Shown here piece by piece: positions 1 to 12,071 of a stretch of DNA of 64,000 bases. The stretch comes from Carya illinoinensis (lineage: Eukaryota > Streptophyta > Magnoliopsida > Fagales > Juglandaceae): NCBI RefSeq assembly GCF_018687715.1, contig NC_056767.1, positions 29,022,001-29,086,000 on the forward strand, written 5' to 3'. Each line of letters begins with the position of its first letter. Positions within the stretch are counted from its first letter, which is position 1. Below the pieces are notes generated by a model. It was not told the DNA's origin. It made no database searches and saw nothing but the letters and a program-made list of their open reading frames with translations. The translations under genes and the position numbers were made by a program.

Positions 1-130
1 GGAATTAAGTTGCCAAGAAACTCCCTCCGTCTTTCTTCGAAGTTGCCAAAAGCTGAGGATCATGTGTTATTTATTATTCATTTCAATGAAAGGTACCTCA
101 TAAGAATATGCCAAGAAACCTTTCATGTGT
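1..130. repeat. TNL-upstream repeat module, first copies
   Basis: Two degenerate units of a repeat whose hallmark words are CAATGAAAGGTACC, TTGCCAAGAAACTC and a following CATCTTTCTT-like string. The same words recur at 1065-1370, 4505-4560, 6860-7012 and 7430-7650, the last just upstream of the intact TNL gene. No coding sequence is recognised here. The AACAAACGCGTAT word at about 148-160 recurs at 7379-7391, so this is probably a relic of a TNL 5' flank. Confidence 0.6.
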
Positions 131-661
131 TATTTATTTATTTTTCTAACAAACGCGTATCCTTTTTCTCTTTAAATATGACTTTTGAAGACGATGTCGA
201 CTCAAAAAGACATAGGCCGGTAGGTTTTGGGGGAAGAAAGGAGAGGGGTGTGGGTCTGGAATCTCTGGATGACCATTTATTTTTCGATCTCTGCCAAAAT
301 ATTGAAATGAGCTGGATCTGAAGCTTTTCATTTTCAAAATATATATGCCAAACCTTTCGGCGATTAGGCTCAAAATTAAGATGCGTGTATATGTTAGAGA
401 GACCTTCAGAATTGAAGGCATAACTTTTCAGCGATCTTTCTAATTGTACATATAGTTAATGTGAGTAGGGGTTCGCTTTTAAAGAATTAAGAACTTTTCT
501 TTCTCTCACTTTTGGAGAAAGACCAAAATAATAATAATAATAATAATTTTGTTAAGAAATATTCTATTTTAAGGTCTTTATACCATAACATTCATGTGAA
601 GTAATTTGATTAAAAGATAAATTTTAAAATTTAAATATTACAAATCAAATTATATTATGCG

Positions 662-768
662 ACTGATAGTGTGTGGTGTAAAGGTCTTTAAATAGTACTA
701 CTCTTTTGTTAATATAATAAAATATAGATGTTACTTATCATCTTCATACCACACACTAATATATGATT
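662..768. repeat. Small fold-back (MITE-like) repeat
   Basis: Imperfect inverted arms: TAGTGTGTGGTGTAAAG at about 668-684 pairs with the complement of CTTCATACCACACACTA at about 741-758. No protein-coding potential and no clear target-site duplication. The rest of 430-1060 is AT-rich, and I see no gene in it. Confidence 0.35.
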
Positions 769-1064
769 TGTCATTTTTACCATTCTATTTAAACATTCAT
801 TGCCCTCTGCTCGGTTAACAAGGGGAAAATCATTCAAGCATCACCTGCATGCCACCAATGGAGATGATCCTATTCGATTGCATGATCAAGTTATTTTCGC
901 AGGGGCTAACTTGATCGATCATCATATTAGAGATTATAAGTTCATAACCCTATCCCATTCTCATTTTGGGCTAAACAAATGTACTAATTCTTTGATTCCA
1001 GTTAGGTAAGAGGGGTTATTGGAGAATATCTCTCTTTTTCCCCTGCATTCTTAAGAGGATTATT

Positions 1065-1370
1065 TTGTTATTTATTTCAATGAAAGGCACCGCATGCAAG
1101 GAAGTGGCCAAGAAATCCTTATCTTTCTTTGAGGTTGGCAGGTTGCCAAGAAGAGGAGTCTGTGTAATTTATTTATTATTTGAAAGGTATAGCAAGGAAA
1201 TTGAAATAAATGAAAGGTACGGCAAGGAAAATGCCAAGAAACTCAAACTCCTCATCTTTCTTTGAAGTTGCCAAGAATAGGACCCTGCCTGATTAATTTA
1301 TTATTTATTCCAATGAAAGGTACGGCAAGGAAATTGCCAAGAAATTTTGCAACCTCATTTTCCTTCGATT
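1065..1370. repeat. TNL-upstream repeat module cluster
   Basis: Three or so consecutive units of the CAATGAAAGG-TACGGCAAGGAAATTGCCAAGAAA repeat, one continuing into CTCCTCATCTTTCTTTGAAGTTGCCAAGAATAGGACCCTG. The same long word string occurs at 7504-7625 in front of the intact TNL gene. A TATA-like GAATAAATAG follows at about 1430, but no TIR exon comes after it. This looks like an orphaned TNL promoter region whose gene is gone. 1500-2330 is AT-rich and featureless. Confidence 0.65.
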
Positions 1371-2332
1371 TCTTGTGCTGCATGCTTTGACCACCTTGTA
1401 ACCATCAAGAATTCCCCATCCATGGAAGGCGAATAAATAGTCACCTCTTGCGAAGACGAATGCTACAGAAACCTACAAACTCACTTTCAAAAAAAAAAAA
1501 AAAATCCCCATTTTTTCTATTCATTTGGACTTCTCACTTGATTTAATGGAAATATATATATGTGTATATATATATATATACACATATCATCTAAGCCACA
1601 TAAAATGAAGAAATGATGATGACAAAATAGACGAAGAATAATTAGAAAGTGTTACAAATTACAAATTATAATCCGACTTGAATGATGTATATAACACACT
1701 GAATTTAAATCGATGGTACATTAATTTTTTTTAGGAAAGTAATTCATATGTAAACTTTTACCGAGTCTTAACAATTTATGATAATCTTTTATCTGTAATT
1801 ACACGCATAAAAATAATTATGAGACCCTTCTTAAAATTCTAATCATTAAAAAATTACGTTATAATAACATAAATAAAATTTATTTAATGAAACGTATTCC
1901 TAAAATGTCAAAACAGAAAAGAGAAAATATCTCAACTCTTAAAACATCCTAATCATATTATTTCCATACATTTATAATTATATTTAGAAAAAATTTATTT
2001 ATCATTCATTTTCTCATCATCACATGGCATTCAAAACAAAAATGAACTCCACCAAAGCCGGACATGATAGGAATTCAGCTTGTATAATCATTTTGACTTT
2101 TTATATAAAAAATTATTATAAATAGTAGTAAAATAATTTATAAAATGATCCATTAAGCAAACCATCAGAGCACTATAGGCGGGACTCTGCCACCATGCCT
2201 ACGCGTGCACCGTAGGCGAGAATCACAAGCGGGACTCTACCACCGTTCCTGCTTACCACCATCCTTACAGAGATAGAAACCGACCAAGAGATGTTAAAGC
2301 TTTCTGATGAAAAATGAAGAAATTGTCCATGA

Positions 2333-2537
2333 TAGGTTTGGCAGCTAAGCTGAGATACAAAATTTTCATCTCATTATTATAACTTTTTCAAATTTTCATA
2401 TAAAATATAACAAACAATTTAATTTTTTCAAATCACTATTCAAATCTCAAAACAGTAATAATATTAAAAAATAATATTTTATTAAACTTTCAACTTTTAT
2501 ATAAAATTAAAAATTCTCATCTTACCATCCAAACCTA
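2333..2537. mobile_element. MITE with TAGGTTTGG terminal inverted repeats
   Basis: The segment starts TAGGTTTGG and ends CCAAACCTA, a perfect 9-bp inverted terminus, and is AT-rich with no ORF. Its interior words (TTTTTCAAATCAC, ATATTTTATTAAACTTTCAACTTTTAT, TCTCAT) recur at 29279-29360, 40048-40266 and, reversed, at 17838-18180, so it belongs to a dispersed family. Superfamily not determined. 2538-4020 is AT-rich spacer without a recognisable gene. Confidence 0.6.
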
Positions 2538-4019
2538 CCTTTAAGGATTAAAGACTTGCCTCTTTAATTTTTTTTAAATAAAAATTATAGTTCCTGAATT
2601 CGGATTATGGATTTTTCAAATGGACAAGAGTTTTTCTTTTTCTGAACTGAATTTGAGAAAGATTCATCCAATTTACATATAAATAATACGTGACCAAAAT
2701 AGAATAAGATTTTTTAAGTTCACCCAAAAAATCTCTTTCCTTTGCAAATTATATAAGTCACCATACGTCATATTCTTATCTTCTTAAATGTCACCGACAA
2801 ACTGAACATCGATCCTGACCACGCATGAGGCTAGGAAAGTTCATGGCAATTTAATTCTTATCTTTTGAAAAAAGCTTACATATTCTTATATATGTTATCC
2901 AATTCTTGGCCATTGGTTTAAAGTTTCTTTAAGAGCAGTCTTATCGGTATATTTAAATCTAAAAGTAAAATCACTTTTTACTTATTAAACATCAAAATCG
3001 CTTGCATTGGATTATACAATAGTAAATTTTATAACTTTTAGCTAAAAGAAAATATCAAATTTAGCTATAACTATACATTAATTATCAAATCTTTATTTTA
3101 TTAATTTATTATAACTCTTTCTTTCTTTGCTCGCATAGATATATCCCAGTAGCTTTAATTTCGTCTTACACCAGACTCAGTAGCTTTAATTCATAAGCTA
3201 AATAAATTAAAAAATTAAATATTTTTTAATTAAACTTAAATTCATGATAAAGTTAAATAAATTAAAAATATCCAAATTAAATATTTTTTAGGTTAATATT
3301 ATTTTATTACTATATAATGAATAAATAAATAATCTAATGTAGAGATTTGATGTGAATGAAATAGTCAAAGTTAAATTCATCACATATTATTTTATTATTA
3401 TATAATAAAAAAATAGTTATTCTAATGTAGAGATTTATGTTAATAGAATAGTCAATATCTAAATTCATCTTACATTCATCAAAAATGTCATTTACATATG
3501 CATAATCCAATAACAATGTTTTAAGTCAATATCCTAATGGCGATGTTGGCAATTATGACGGAAGGCTAGACGTTACCAATTTCACTCGTATGATTTTGAG
3601 TCTTCTTCTTATATATGATTCATATCGTGTTACAAATTATTAAGTTAGTAAGCCATATTTAAATTATCTGAATCTATAAAAAAAATTATGTGCAAAACTA
3701 ATATAAGAATATATATAAATATATATGCAAAATGCAAAACTATTATTTCTCATATTATAGTTTGCATCATTAATTCTTTCTCATCAAAAGAAAAATCAAA
3801 ATAATTCTTCTTTAATTAAAATAAAAGTACAATCCAAAAATACCCTATCTTCTCCCCTAAAAAGGTTTTCCCTATAATTTTCACCAATGAACACCCCCTT
3901 CATAAAACCCTTCCAAGAATAAATACACAACTATTTGTGATTAAAAAAAATTAAAAAAAAGGAAAAAAAAAAAGGGGCTTGGAAATAACTTCTAAAATTT
4001 CGGTTAGAGTGTAGAAGAA

Positions 4020-4310
4020 AATGTCTGACGAATCTTATGACGTTTCTTCATAGAACGACGCTATGTGACGCGTATGGAACAAAAATAATGTTGGGGTTGG
4101 TGTCGCTGTTCTAGAAATACCAATAAGTGTTTTGTACTTGAAAAGGAAAAAAGTTACAATAAAAATGGTTTACAATCCCTCAGTATTATAATATCAAACA
4201 GTTTTTTTTTTTTTTTTTTTTATATTAATGAACTTAAGCATTTCTCTCAAAAAGATTAATGCTGTTATTTATTAGTCAAGCATTTCTCATGAATAGGGCT
4301 TACTTTGAAA
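4020..4310. repeat. Segmental repeat A, left copy
   Basis: About 290 bp that is collinear with 17728-17831 plus 18195-18390. Shared words include ATCTTATGACGTTTCTTCATAGAA, ATGTGACGCGTATG, TTCTAGAAATACCAA, AATAAAAATGGTTTACAATC and TTTCTCTCAAAAAGATTA. The right copy is interrupted by about 360 bp of MITE-like sequence. The pair brackets the region holding both TNL sequences and the SRP-receptor pseudogene. Confidence 0.7.
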
Positions 4311-4324
4311 AAGAGGATCATGTG

Positions 4325-4500
4325 TATTTTGTTTGGAGAAATTATATTTGTAGTCATAGAGTGTGTAAGTATCGTGTACTCTTTTTTGAAAAAAAGTGAA
4401 TAAATATGATATTTACCTAAAAAAAATTAATTTTTTAATAATAAATTCTACTATTTCAAAATGAGAGCACTTTGCACAACTCATTACTATATTTAGTATT
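4325..4500. mobile_element. Fold-back MITE, family B
   Basis: AT-rich, ORF-less segment with an outer word like TAGTCATAGAGTGTGTAAG on one side and an inverted GCACAACTCATTACTATA-type word on the other, around a core with TTAATTTTTTAATA. Similar copies lie at about 18690-18870, 20125-20300 and 42030-42180. Boundaries are approximate. Confidence 0.5.
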
Positions 4501-4570
4501 CATCTTTTGTTATTTGTCTCAATAAAAGGCACCACCCACAAGTGGCCCAGAAACTCCTCATGATCAATCT

Positions 4571-5206
4571 GCTGGCTTTACTAGTTTTCCAAAAGATCCG
4601 TCAAGTTGGAATCTCTAAAATCCCTTGATCTTTCTAACTGCAAAAAGCTGCAGAATTTTCCTAAAATTGAGAGTGAAATTAAGTGTTTGAAGAATATTAA
4701 ATTAGAAGGCACTGCTATAAGAGAACTGCCTCCATCGATTGGTAATCTCATTAGACTTGTACATTTAAATCTAAGAGAGTGCGACAAATTAAGGCATATC
4801 CCTAATAGCATTCTTCAGTTGCAACAAAGTCAAAATATTCTCTCCCTTGATGGTACCTACTCGGATAAAATACAATATCCCTCCATTGGAGAGCTGCTCT
4901 AGTCACCACCTCCAATGAATTCAAGCATTTCAAATTATGGGTTCTCTCTCTCTCTCATATTGTGTACCTTTGTCTACTAAAAATTATGATGCTAGCTCCC
5001 TTGTTGAACAGGATGGAGAACGTTTCAAATCAGTGGAGGGAAGTCTGCAACTTAAGTATTATAGTATAGACAATGGAATGCTAATTAAAAGTTTTGGAGT
5101 CCTTGTGGTACGCAAGCACAAGGAGATGATCAATACGAAAGATGATGTATATTTTCTCGGGATTTCGCCGTCTCTCCTTATAATTCAAGCTTTGTGCCCG
5201 TATTAG
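4571..5206 (+). pseudogene. TNL gene fragment (LRR plus C-JID remnant)
   Basis: A decayed relative of the TNL gene at 7752. 4606-4900 encodes about 98 residues of leucine-rich repeats (MESLKSLDLSNCKKLQNFPK, then an IRELPPSIGNL repeat) matching the equivalent LRRs of the intact gene. A stop at 4900 and a frame change follow. 4937-5206 then carries a C-JID remnant with SLQLKYY and FGVLVVRKHKE, parallel to SLQICFE and CGVHLVRKEEK in the intact gene. TIR, NB-ARC and all upstream exons are missing. The downstream DNA (5215-5375) also matches the TNL 3' flank, so this is a deleted tandem copy, not a processed one. Confidence 0.85.
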
Positions 5207-5214
5207 ATGGAGTT

Positions 5215-5375
5215 ACTTGGGAGTTTTGTGCCTCTTTCATTTTTTTGGTTGGATTTTCACATGAATTATGCATTTCAACAATGTTGCTTAATAGTAATTC
5301 GTTTTACTTTTATTTTTCTGTTTCATCAATATTTAGATATTCATATTTCTTAATAATATTTAGTGATTGTTGATC
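5215..5375 (+). repeat. TNL 3'-flank homology, copy 1
   Basis: Follows the TNL relic and is collinear with 13285-13445, downstream of the intact TNL. Shared words include TTTTTGGTT(T)GGATTTTCA, TTATGCATTT, TATTTTTCTGTTTCATCAATATTTAGAT and TTAACAATATTTAGTGAT (one variant). It shows that the duplication included the 3' flank. Confidence 0.75.
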
Positions 5376-5501
5376 CAAGTAATTTACAGTTGAGTGTAAA
5401 ATTGTATGGCTACCTAGGGCTGCAACTCGTCTGTAAAATTGTATTTACAAGCTCCTCTGTTTTTTATGGTCTTTTTTCCCCCCACAAGAACTCCTTTGAG
5501 T

Positions 5502-5550
5502 CATACATACATACATACATACACATATATATATATATATATATATATGT
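5502..5550. repeat. TACA / TA microsatellite
   Basis: CATA tetranucleotide repeats (about 5502-5525) running into (TA)n. Apparent reading frames across it are artefacts of the repeat. The DNA from 5560 to 6860 has no gene, RNA or clear repeat that I can support. Confidence 0.9.
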
Positions 5551-6859
5551 AGCCTGTAGGTGTACATATTCTCTGCATTAACAATGAATAATCCTGCATT
5601 TAACTGCATAGAATGGTTACAGTTGGACCACACTGCATTTAATTAAATTGCAGAAGGCTATATATATCTTGCTCATAAACCTGCATTCAAACATTTCAAG
5701 ATTGAGGATCGTTTGTTGCAATAAAACCAAATCTTCTGCATTAATGACAAATTCCAGCACAAACTCCTTGATGAGTGCTCTACTAGTTGCCAAAAATCAT
5801 AGAATAATGATTAGAAAAACAGCTCCGAATATTATTATAAGTGGCTGAAGTTGCAGCACTCGACTTTATGAGAGCCCAAAGTTGCCTTATTTTGTAGGGT
5901 CCTTCCTATACGCCATTATCGTGTATGCTCGCTCCCGTAATAAGCATATGCAGACAATAAACAAAAGATCAAAAAATGTATCAAGATTATTCAAGCATAT
6001 GCTTGTGTGTGTGGAGTAGTCTATTTTCTCAAATTCAAGCATCTAGAAGGGACTCTTCCTCTGAAATTCTGGCCTAATCAGTTAAATGCACTGGCATCCT
6101 TGAAGCTACATAACACAAATAATTAAAGTTCACCCCAAAGGCAGAGCAAGGACCAAATGGCAAGTGGCAGAGTGAGCTTTGAAAATGATGAAGAGGTAAA
6201 GGAAATAGAGCAGGTTTTGAAAAGAAAGAAAGGATTGCTCGTATGTAGTTTGTCATGCTGCAAGGCATTGTCTTACCAATATGATCAGCAGTTGTAGTAA
6301 CTATCTTGGCACAAAAAAGTAGATAGATTTTCTGATTACAAGCCGTAGTTCAATCCAAAATGTATTCTGACACACTGAGCTAAGAAGAAATGCCCTTGCA
6401 TACTTGCTTTAGTCATAGACAGAGTTTTTCAAAGAGTAGTTGTCGTTTGTTTGATTTTGTTATAAATCACATATCATCTATAAGTCAAGTTCTGTACCAC
6501 ATTATGGAAAGTACTGAAGTTTATCAAGTGGACAAGTGCCTGTGGACTTCTAAAAGGCATTGAGAAATTAACTCCAAGGCAGAGTAAGTTTACATCCAAT
6601 AATTAAAATCACAACTAATCAAACGTTTGTAGCTCATCTGGAAAAATATCAGAGCTGGGAGTGAAGCCAAAATATACCAACGTCCATGGGCCTCCAATGG
6701 CTGGGTTTGCCCACAGAAGGTCCCTCTTTTACTGCCTTTGAAAAGAACAGTACTCAAACATGATATCTGTCGTTAATACATAAAAATAACCCTATGTTCC
6801 ACTTCAATTGCTTACTGAATTGGATAATCCACTGTTTGAAAATCTTATAATTAAAGCAT

Positions 6860-7012
6860 AATTTATTGTTATGTGAAAGTTACAGCGAGGAAGTTGTCAA
6901 GAAACTCATCTCTCTTGTAAGTTGCCAAAATAGGATCATCTGCTATTTAATTATTATTTATCTCAATGAAACGTACTGCAAGGACGTTGCCAAGAAATTC
7001 CTCATCTTTCCA
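6860..7012. repeat. TNL-upstream repeat module, distal cluster
   Basis: Two units: GTGAAAGTTACAGCGAGGAAGTTGTCAAGAAACTCATC..., then CTCAATGAAACGTACTGCAAGGACGTTGCCAAGAAATTCCTCATCTTTCC. This is the same repeat family as at 1065 and 7430, about 740 bp upstream of the TNL start codon. Confidence 0.6.
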
Positions 7013-7429
7013 AGATATTAAATCTATTGAAGTGGTTCAGCTTCAACAAAGCTTCTTCTCATCCAAATTCGCTAATGAAAAGATGGAGTACTAGAAAATA
7101 ATAATAAATTATTCAAATCCAAGACCCTAATGCATCCAAACTTCACAATCTCATTGCAAAGAAACACTCGATCGGCTATCTCTAGACCAATTCCTACTCA
7201 GAGGATGCAGAGAGTGGAGGGCATATTTTTCCACAAGACTAGAGCTTATTTTCCACATGCTACAACTTATTTTCCACAAGACAATCGCCTTCCACTGATA
7301 TTCTTCTTGTGAAAAAAGAAGTCAAGTCAATCAACAAAAGGAACCGAAAGAAGTTGCCGATAAACTAATGATTCTTTAACAAACGCGTATGCATGCTTTT
7401 CCTCAAGCCGCGTATGCTTTTCCTGAAGC

Positions 7430-7650
7430 AAATGAAAGTTACCTCAAAAGAAGATACCAAGAAACTTTTGTTGTAGTGCTGTGTAATTTAATAGTTATCT
7501 CAAAGAAAGGTACCGCAAGGAAGTGCCTAGGAAACTCCTCATCTTTCCTTGAAGTTGCCAAGAGTAGGACCCTGTCTAATTAATTTATTATTTATTCCAT
7601 TGAAAGGGACCGCAAGAAATTGCCAAGAAACTCTCATCATCTTTCTTCAT
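7430..7650. repeat. TNL-upstream repeat module, proximal cluster
   Basis: Three units of the GAAAGGTACCGCAAGGAAGT / TTGCCAAGAAACTC repeat, ending about 100 bp before the TNL ATG. Being this close to the gene, the cluster probably forms part of its promoter or 5' leader. Any regulatory role is inference; no known cis-element was identified with certainty. Confidence 0.6.
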
Positions 7651-7751
7651 CAAACATGTATTTCCAATGCAACTTTCAACTTCTGAATTCTCAATTTAAG
7701 AAGAGTACACTTTCAGTAGTAATCCGTCATCGATAAACAATTACTTCTCTG

Positions 7752-10700
7752 ATGGCCGTTCAAGGTGCTTCTTCCTCTTCCCTTTCTTCTTTTACTCATA
7801 GGTGGAAGTACGATGTATTCTTGAGCTTTAGAGGTGAGGATACTCGTAACAATTTTACTGCCCATCTATATGCTGCTTTAGTTCAAAGAGGCATAAACAC
7901 ATACAGAGATGACGACAAGCTTAAAAGAGGGGAAGAAATCTCACAAGCACTTTCCGAAGCTATCGAAAGCTCAAGGATTTCAGTTGTAGTACTCTCAAAA
8001 AAGTATGCATCATCGAGATGGTGCTTGGAAGAGTTGGCGATGATCATCGATTGTGAAAAAACAAAGCAACAAATAGTTCTACCAGTGTTTTACAATGTAG
8101 ATCCAACAGAGGTACGACATCAGAGTAAGAGTTTCGGAAAAGCATGGGCTAAACTTAAAGATAAGATCAAGGATGAGACGAAGTTACAGAGGTGGAAATC
8201 AGCCCTTACAGAAGTGGCCAACTTGGCTGGGTTCACTTCAGGAGGCAGGTATGTTGCTTCTACCCACTCTTAACACAAAAATGCGATAATAATACATCTT
8301 AACGAGGCAAACCAAATCTGAGAAGGGAACCAAAAACGTTAATTAAATAGATCATTGCCATTTGTTGCCAGATATAAAACTTTGAGTACAAGTTCATTTT
8401 CTTTTGTTTCTTTGTTGTGAAAAGCCTAAAAACTCTGTTTTTTTTTTTTTTTCTTTTTCATTGCCAGGAACGAATCTGAATTTATCCAAGAAGTTGTTCG
8501 AACGGTTTTTAAAGTAGTTATGCCTAAATCTTTAAATCACATTTCCAAGCATCTAGTTGGAATGCAGTCTAGAGTACAGTACGTCCGTAATAAGCTTTCA
8601 AGTGTAGAAGTGAATGACACTACACGCATACTAGGGATCTTTGGAGTTGGTGGAGTCGGTAAAACAACTCTGGCTAAAGAGATCTACAACTCATTTCTTA
8701 ACCAGTTTCAATATAGTTGTTTTCTTGCCGACGTGAGAGAAACTTCAAAGCAAGGGAAGGTTTTAATTCGATTGCAAAAAACACTTCTTCGTGAGATCCT
8801 AGGAGACTCGAGTTTGAAGGTTCAAAATGAAGATGAAGGAATGGGTCTCATAAAAAAGATGCTTTTGAGTAAAAAGGTTCTTTTACTTCTTGATGATGTG
8901 GATCAATTGTCCCAAGTTGAAAAGTTACTTGGAGATTGTGATTGGCTTGGTTCAGGAAGTTTAATTATTATAACAACAAGAAATGAACGTTTATTAACTG
9001 ATTATAATGTTCATCTAACATACAAGATGGAGGAATTGGATCACAATGAAGCTCGTCGGCTGTTTTGTTGGAAAGCATTCGAAAATGAAGAACCTAACCA
9101 AGGTTTTGCAGAACTCACAGAAAATTTTTTGGGTTATGCTGGGGGCCTTCCATTGGCTTTAGAAGTGCTGGGGTCATATTTATATAAAAGAGAAGAAATT
9201 AAATTTTGGGAAGATGCTCTAGAAAAGTACAAAAGAATTCCTCCCGATAATATTCAAGACAAGCTTAGAATAAGCTATGATGGTTTGGAAGAAAGTGAAA
9301 AGAGTATTTTCTTGGACATTGCATGTTTCTTTGCAGGGGAACGTGAAGAATATGTTACTAACAGACTTAATGGTTGTGGTTTCTTTCCCCATACCGGTAT
9401 CCCAATACTAAGGGAGAAGTCTCTCATAACCATTGATAAGGATGGCACAATAAACATGCATGATTTACTCAAAGTCATGGGCAAAGAAATTGTTCGTAAA
9501 GAGTCAGAGAAAGATCCTGGAAAACGCACTAGGTTGTGGTTTCATGAAGATGTTCGTTATGTACTTGAACAAAATAAGGTAAGATTTACATAAAAGTACA
9601 TTTCATTCGAGATTGTAAAAATGGGCTGAGAAATACATACACACATGCATCCCTGCACTCATTTATTTATATGCATACTGCATCTACCACACATATCACT
9701 CATAAGAGGTATTTTGTTTATAAGTAGAATTCCTTAATTGGCCGGTTACAATTAGACGTAGTTTTTCTATCGGTATCTTGAATTTTTCTTATATCAATAG
9801 GTAAGATTAATTAGTAAATATGAAACCAAGCATTGACATTTTGTATTTGATCACTTACTTCGGAACATTCTAATAACAAAATTACCAAACGGTAAGAAAT
9901 TTTTTCTAAAAAAGTTTGAAAGCGAGGAAGACTAAACAAGCTTGTCTTCTTTTCATATGTAATATATATATACATGCACTATATGTACATAATATATATA
10001 CATTTAAACAAATTAATGATTCTAGCAAATGATAAAATATGAAGATCAACTTTATTATGTTCTGATTTTGTTGGTAAATTTATGCATTGTCTTGCTAGGG
10101 AACAAACAAAATTGAAGGCATACGGATAGACTTGCCTGAAAAGAAGGGTTTGATACACTTGAGTCCTGGAACTTTCGAAAAGATGCCAAATCTCAGAGTA
10201 CTCGTAAATCGTAATGCACTCTTTTCAGAACCACCTAGTTATTTCTCCAATGAGTTGAGGGTGCTTGATTTTAAAAACTATCATGGTACATCTCTTCCAT
10301 CGAATTTTAATGGAAAGAAACTGGTTGATTTAAGAATGACTAAGTGGAAGCTCAAATCATTGGGAAATGAATTCAAGGTACTATTATTATCTCTTTTTAT
10401 TTATATATATATAATATTGTACGTATATGTTGCAAGCTTTTCTCGAGCTTATATTTCATTTCTTTTTGTTTTGTTTTGTTTTTTTTTTTTTACAGAACTT
10501 TCAGAATTTGAAATTTTTGATTTTGGTTAAGTGTGATTTCCTAAAAAGAATTCCCGATATGTCGGGGCTTCCAAATATAGAGGAATTGGACATTGAGGGT
10601 TGCAATAGATTAGTTGAGGTAGATCAATCTGTTGGATCCCTTAGCAAACTAGTCCTGTTGTCAATTCGCTATTGCGCTAAACTTAAAAGTTTTCCAAGTT

Positions 10701-12063
10701 ACCTCAACACGAGATCTCTGAAAAAGTTTTTTGTTGAATTTTGCAAAAGCCTGGTGTCCTTTCCTGAAATTGGGCTGGAAATAAAACGTTTGCACTGGAT
10801 TCAATGGAACTCCACTGGTATAAAAGAACTGCCTTCTTCTATTGGGAATCTCACTAAACTTAAAATATTAACTCTAGAAGACAACGTACACCTTGCGCAT
10901 CTTCCTTCTAGCATTCTTCAGTTGGAACATCTATATGCTCTCAATCTCGGTGGCTGCACAGATATTATAACGTATCCGAAAGTGTCAGTGCATTTGACTC
11001 ATCATTGTCGGCCCCCATCAAATTCCTCCACGTTTACCAACTGCTTCTCCACACTGCAAGGATTAAATCTATCAGGGAGCACTTTGGTTATCCTTCCTTC
11101 CTGGATGGATCGATTTGTTCAATTGACGAGACTCTATTTAAGTGATTGCAAGAAACTCAAAAAAATCGAAGAACTTCCCCCAAATATAGAAGTGGTAGAA
11201 GTTAGTGGATGCATCTCGTTGGAAAGTTTTCCAGAAGTATCAAAGAGGTTTGAATTCAATACCAGCAATTTGAGTAAACTACATTCGATTGACTTGCATG
11301 GATGCTCTAAAATGCTTGTAAATGTTGGGAGTCATGTGGCAGCTATTCTAAGCCCCCAGGTATCTCTCTCTCTCTGTTTTTTGGATAGGTAACAATGCTG
11401 GGGATTGAACCCTGATTCTCGTACTGAGAAACCAAGGCTGGTGCCATCTGGGTCAAGGGCCACTAGCTCACACACATACACACGAGTAGCTTTCTCTATA
11501 TATAGAAATATGCATTGCTAAAAATAATGATGCTTGTTTAACAGGAAGGTCCACAGTACAACCATTCATGCGGCCTTCTATTTCCTGGAAATAAGATTCC
11601 AAATTGGTTCTACCATTGCAAGGAGACTTCAAATAGTTGTTCAAGTGATATGTTTATTGAAGTTGAACTGCTCAATCCTAGTGTGATTAAAGGAATCCTT
11701 ACATGTGCTGTTTTCACCAAAACCAGTGCTTGTTCTACCCTCTACCATGAACATCTTGAGTTTACTAGTATTTCAATTACGGTCAACTATGATGGTAGAT
11801 GTCTGGGTAATATAAGCAGAGCAGTTTTTTTAAAGGGCTCAGACCATGTATGGTTGGCTTTCTGCGAACTAGAGCCTTTTACCCTAGCGAATGGAAGTCT
11901 GCAAATTTGTTTTGAATGGGATTCAGATGAAATACTTGTCAAGCATTGCGGAGTCCATCTAGTACGCAAGGAAGAGAAGAATGCTAAGAGGAAGCGTGAT
12001 GATGATGACGAGAAATACTATTCAATGGATGACAATTTAGAGGATGGCGATGTTGGGGATTGA
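7752..12063 (+). CDS. TIR-NB-LRR (TNL) immune receptor with C-JID domain
   Basis: Five exons: 7752-8248, 8468-9578, 10099-10377, 10496-11359 and 11545-12063, all joined at GT-AG sites with consistent phase (1089 aa). The family detects pathogen effectors inside the cell; plant TIR domains cleave NAD+ and signal cell death through EDS1. The TIR (about 17-165) has YDVFLSFRGEDTR and the SSRWCLEEL segment carrying the catalytic glutamate. NB-ARC has P-loop GVGGVGKTT (about 223-231), kinase-2 KKVLLLLDDVDQ with the TIR-class aspartate, RNBS-B IIITTRNE, GLPLAL, RNBS-D FLDIACFF and MHDL (about 496). LRRs span about 560-900. The C-JID begins with SCGLLFPGNKIPNWF and ends before a KRKR-containing acidic tail. 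No lesion is seen, so it should be functional. The last exon has a tandem second copy downstream. Confidence 0.93.
11377..11470 (-). mobile_element. tRNA-derived SINE-like insert in the last TNL intron (copy 1)
   Basis: Read on the minus strand it shows an A-box-like TAGTGGCCCTTGACCCAGATGG, then a B-box-like GGTTCAATCCC 50-60 bp later, and an end of TTACCTATCC followed by A6. This is the layout of a tRNA-derived SINE promoter and tail. I could not define a target-site duplication. An identical copy lies at 12072-12164, made by the local exon duplication and not by a second insertion. Confidence 0.65.
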
Positions 12064-12071
12064 ACCCTGAT

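Noticed and set aside
800..1009. 69-codon frame with HLHATNGDDPIRLHDQV
   Set aside because: It seemed to resemble the 61733-62008 frame (ANDGDPTHV), but the match is only a few bases long. No splice sites, family or conservation signal supports it.
5363..5633. Overlapping frames on both strands across 5445-5633
   Set aside because: They are created by the TACA/TA microsatellite and have no family resemblance.
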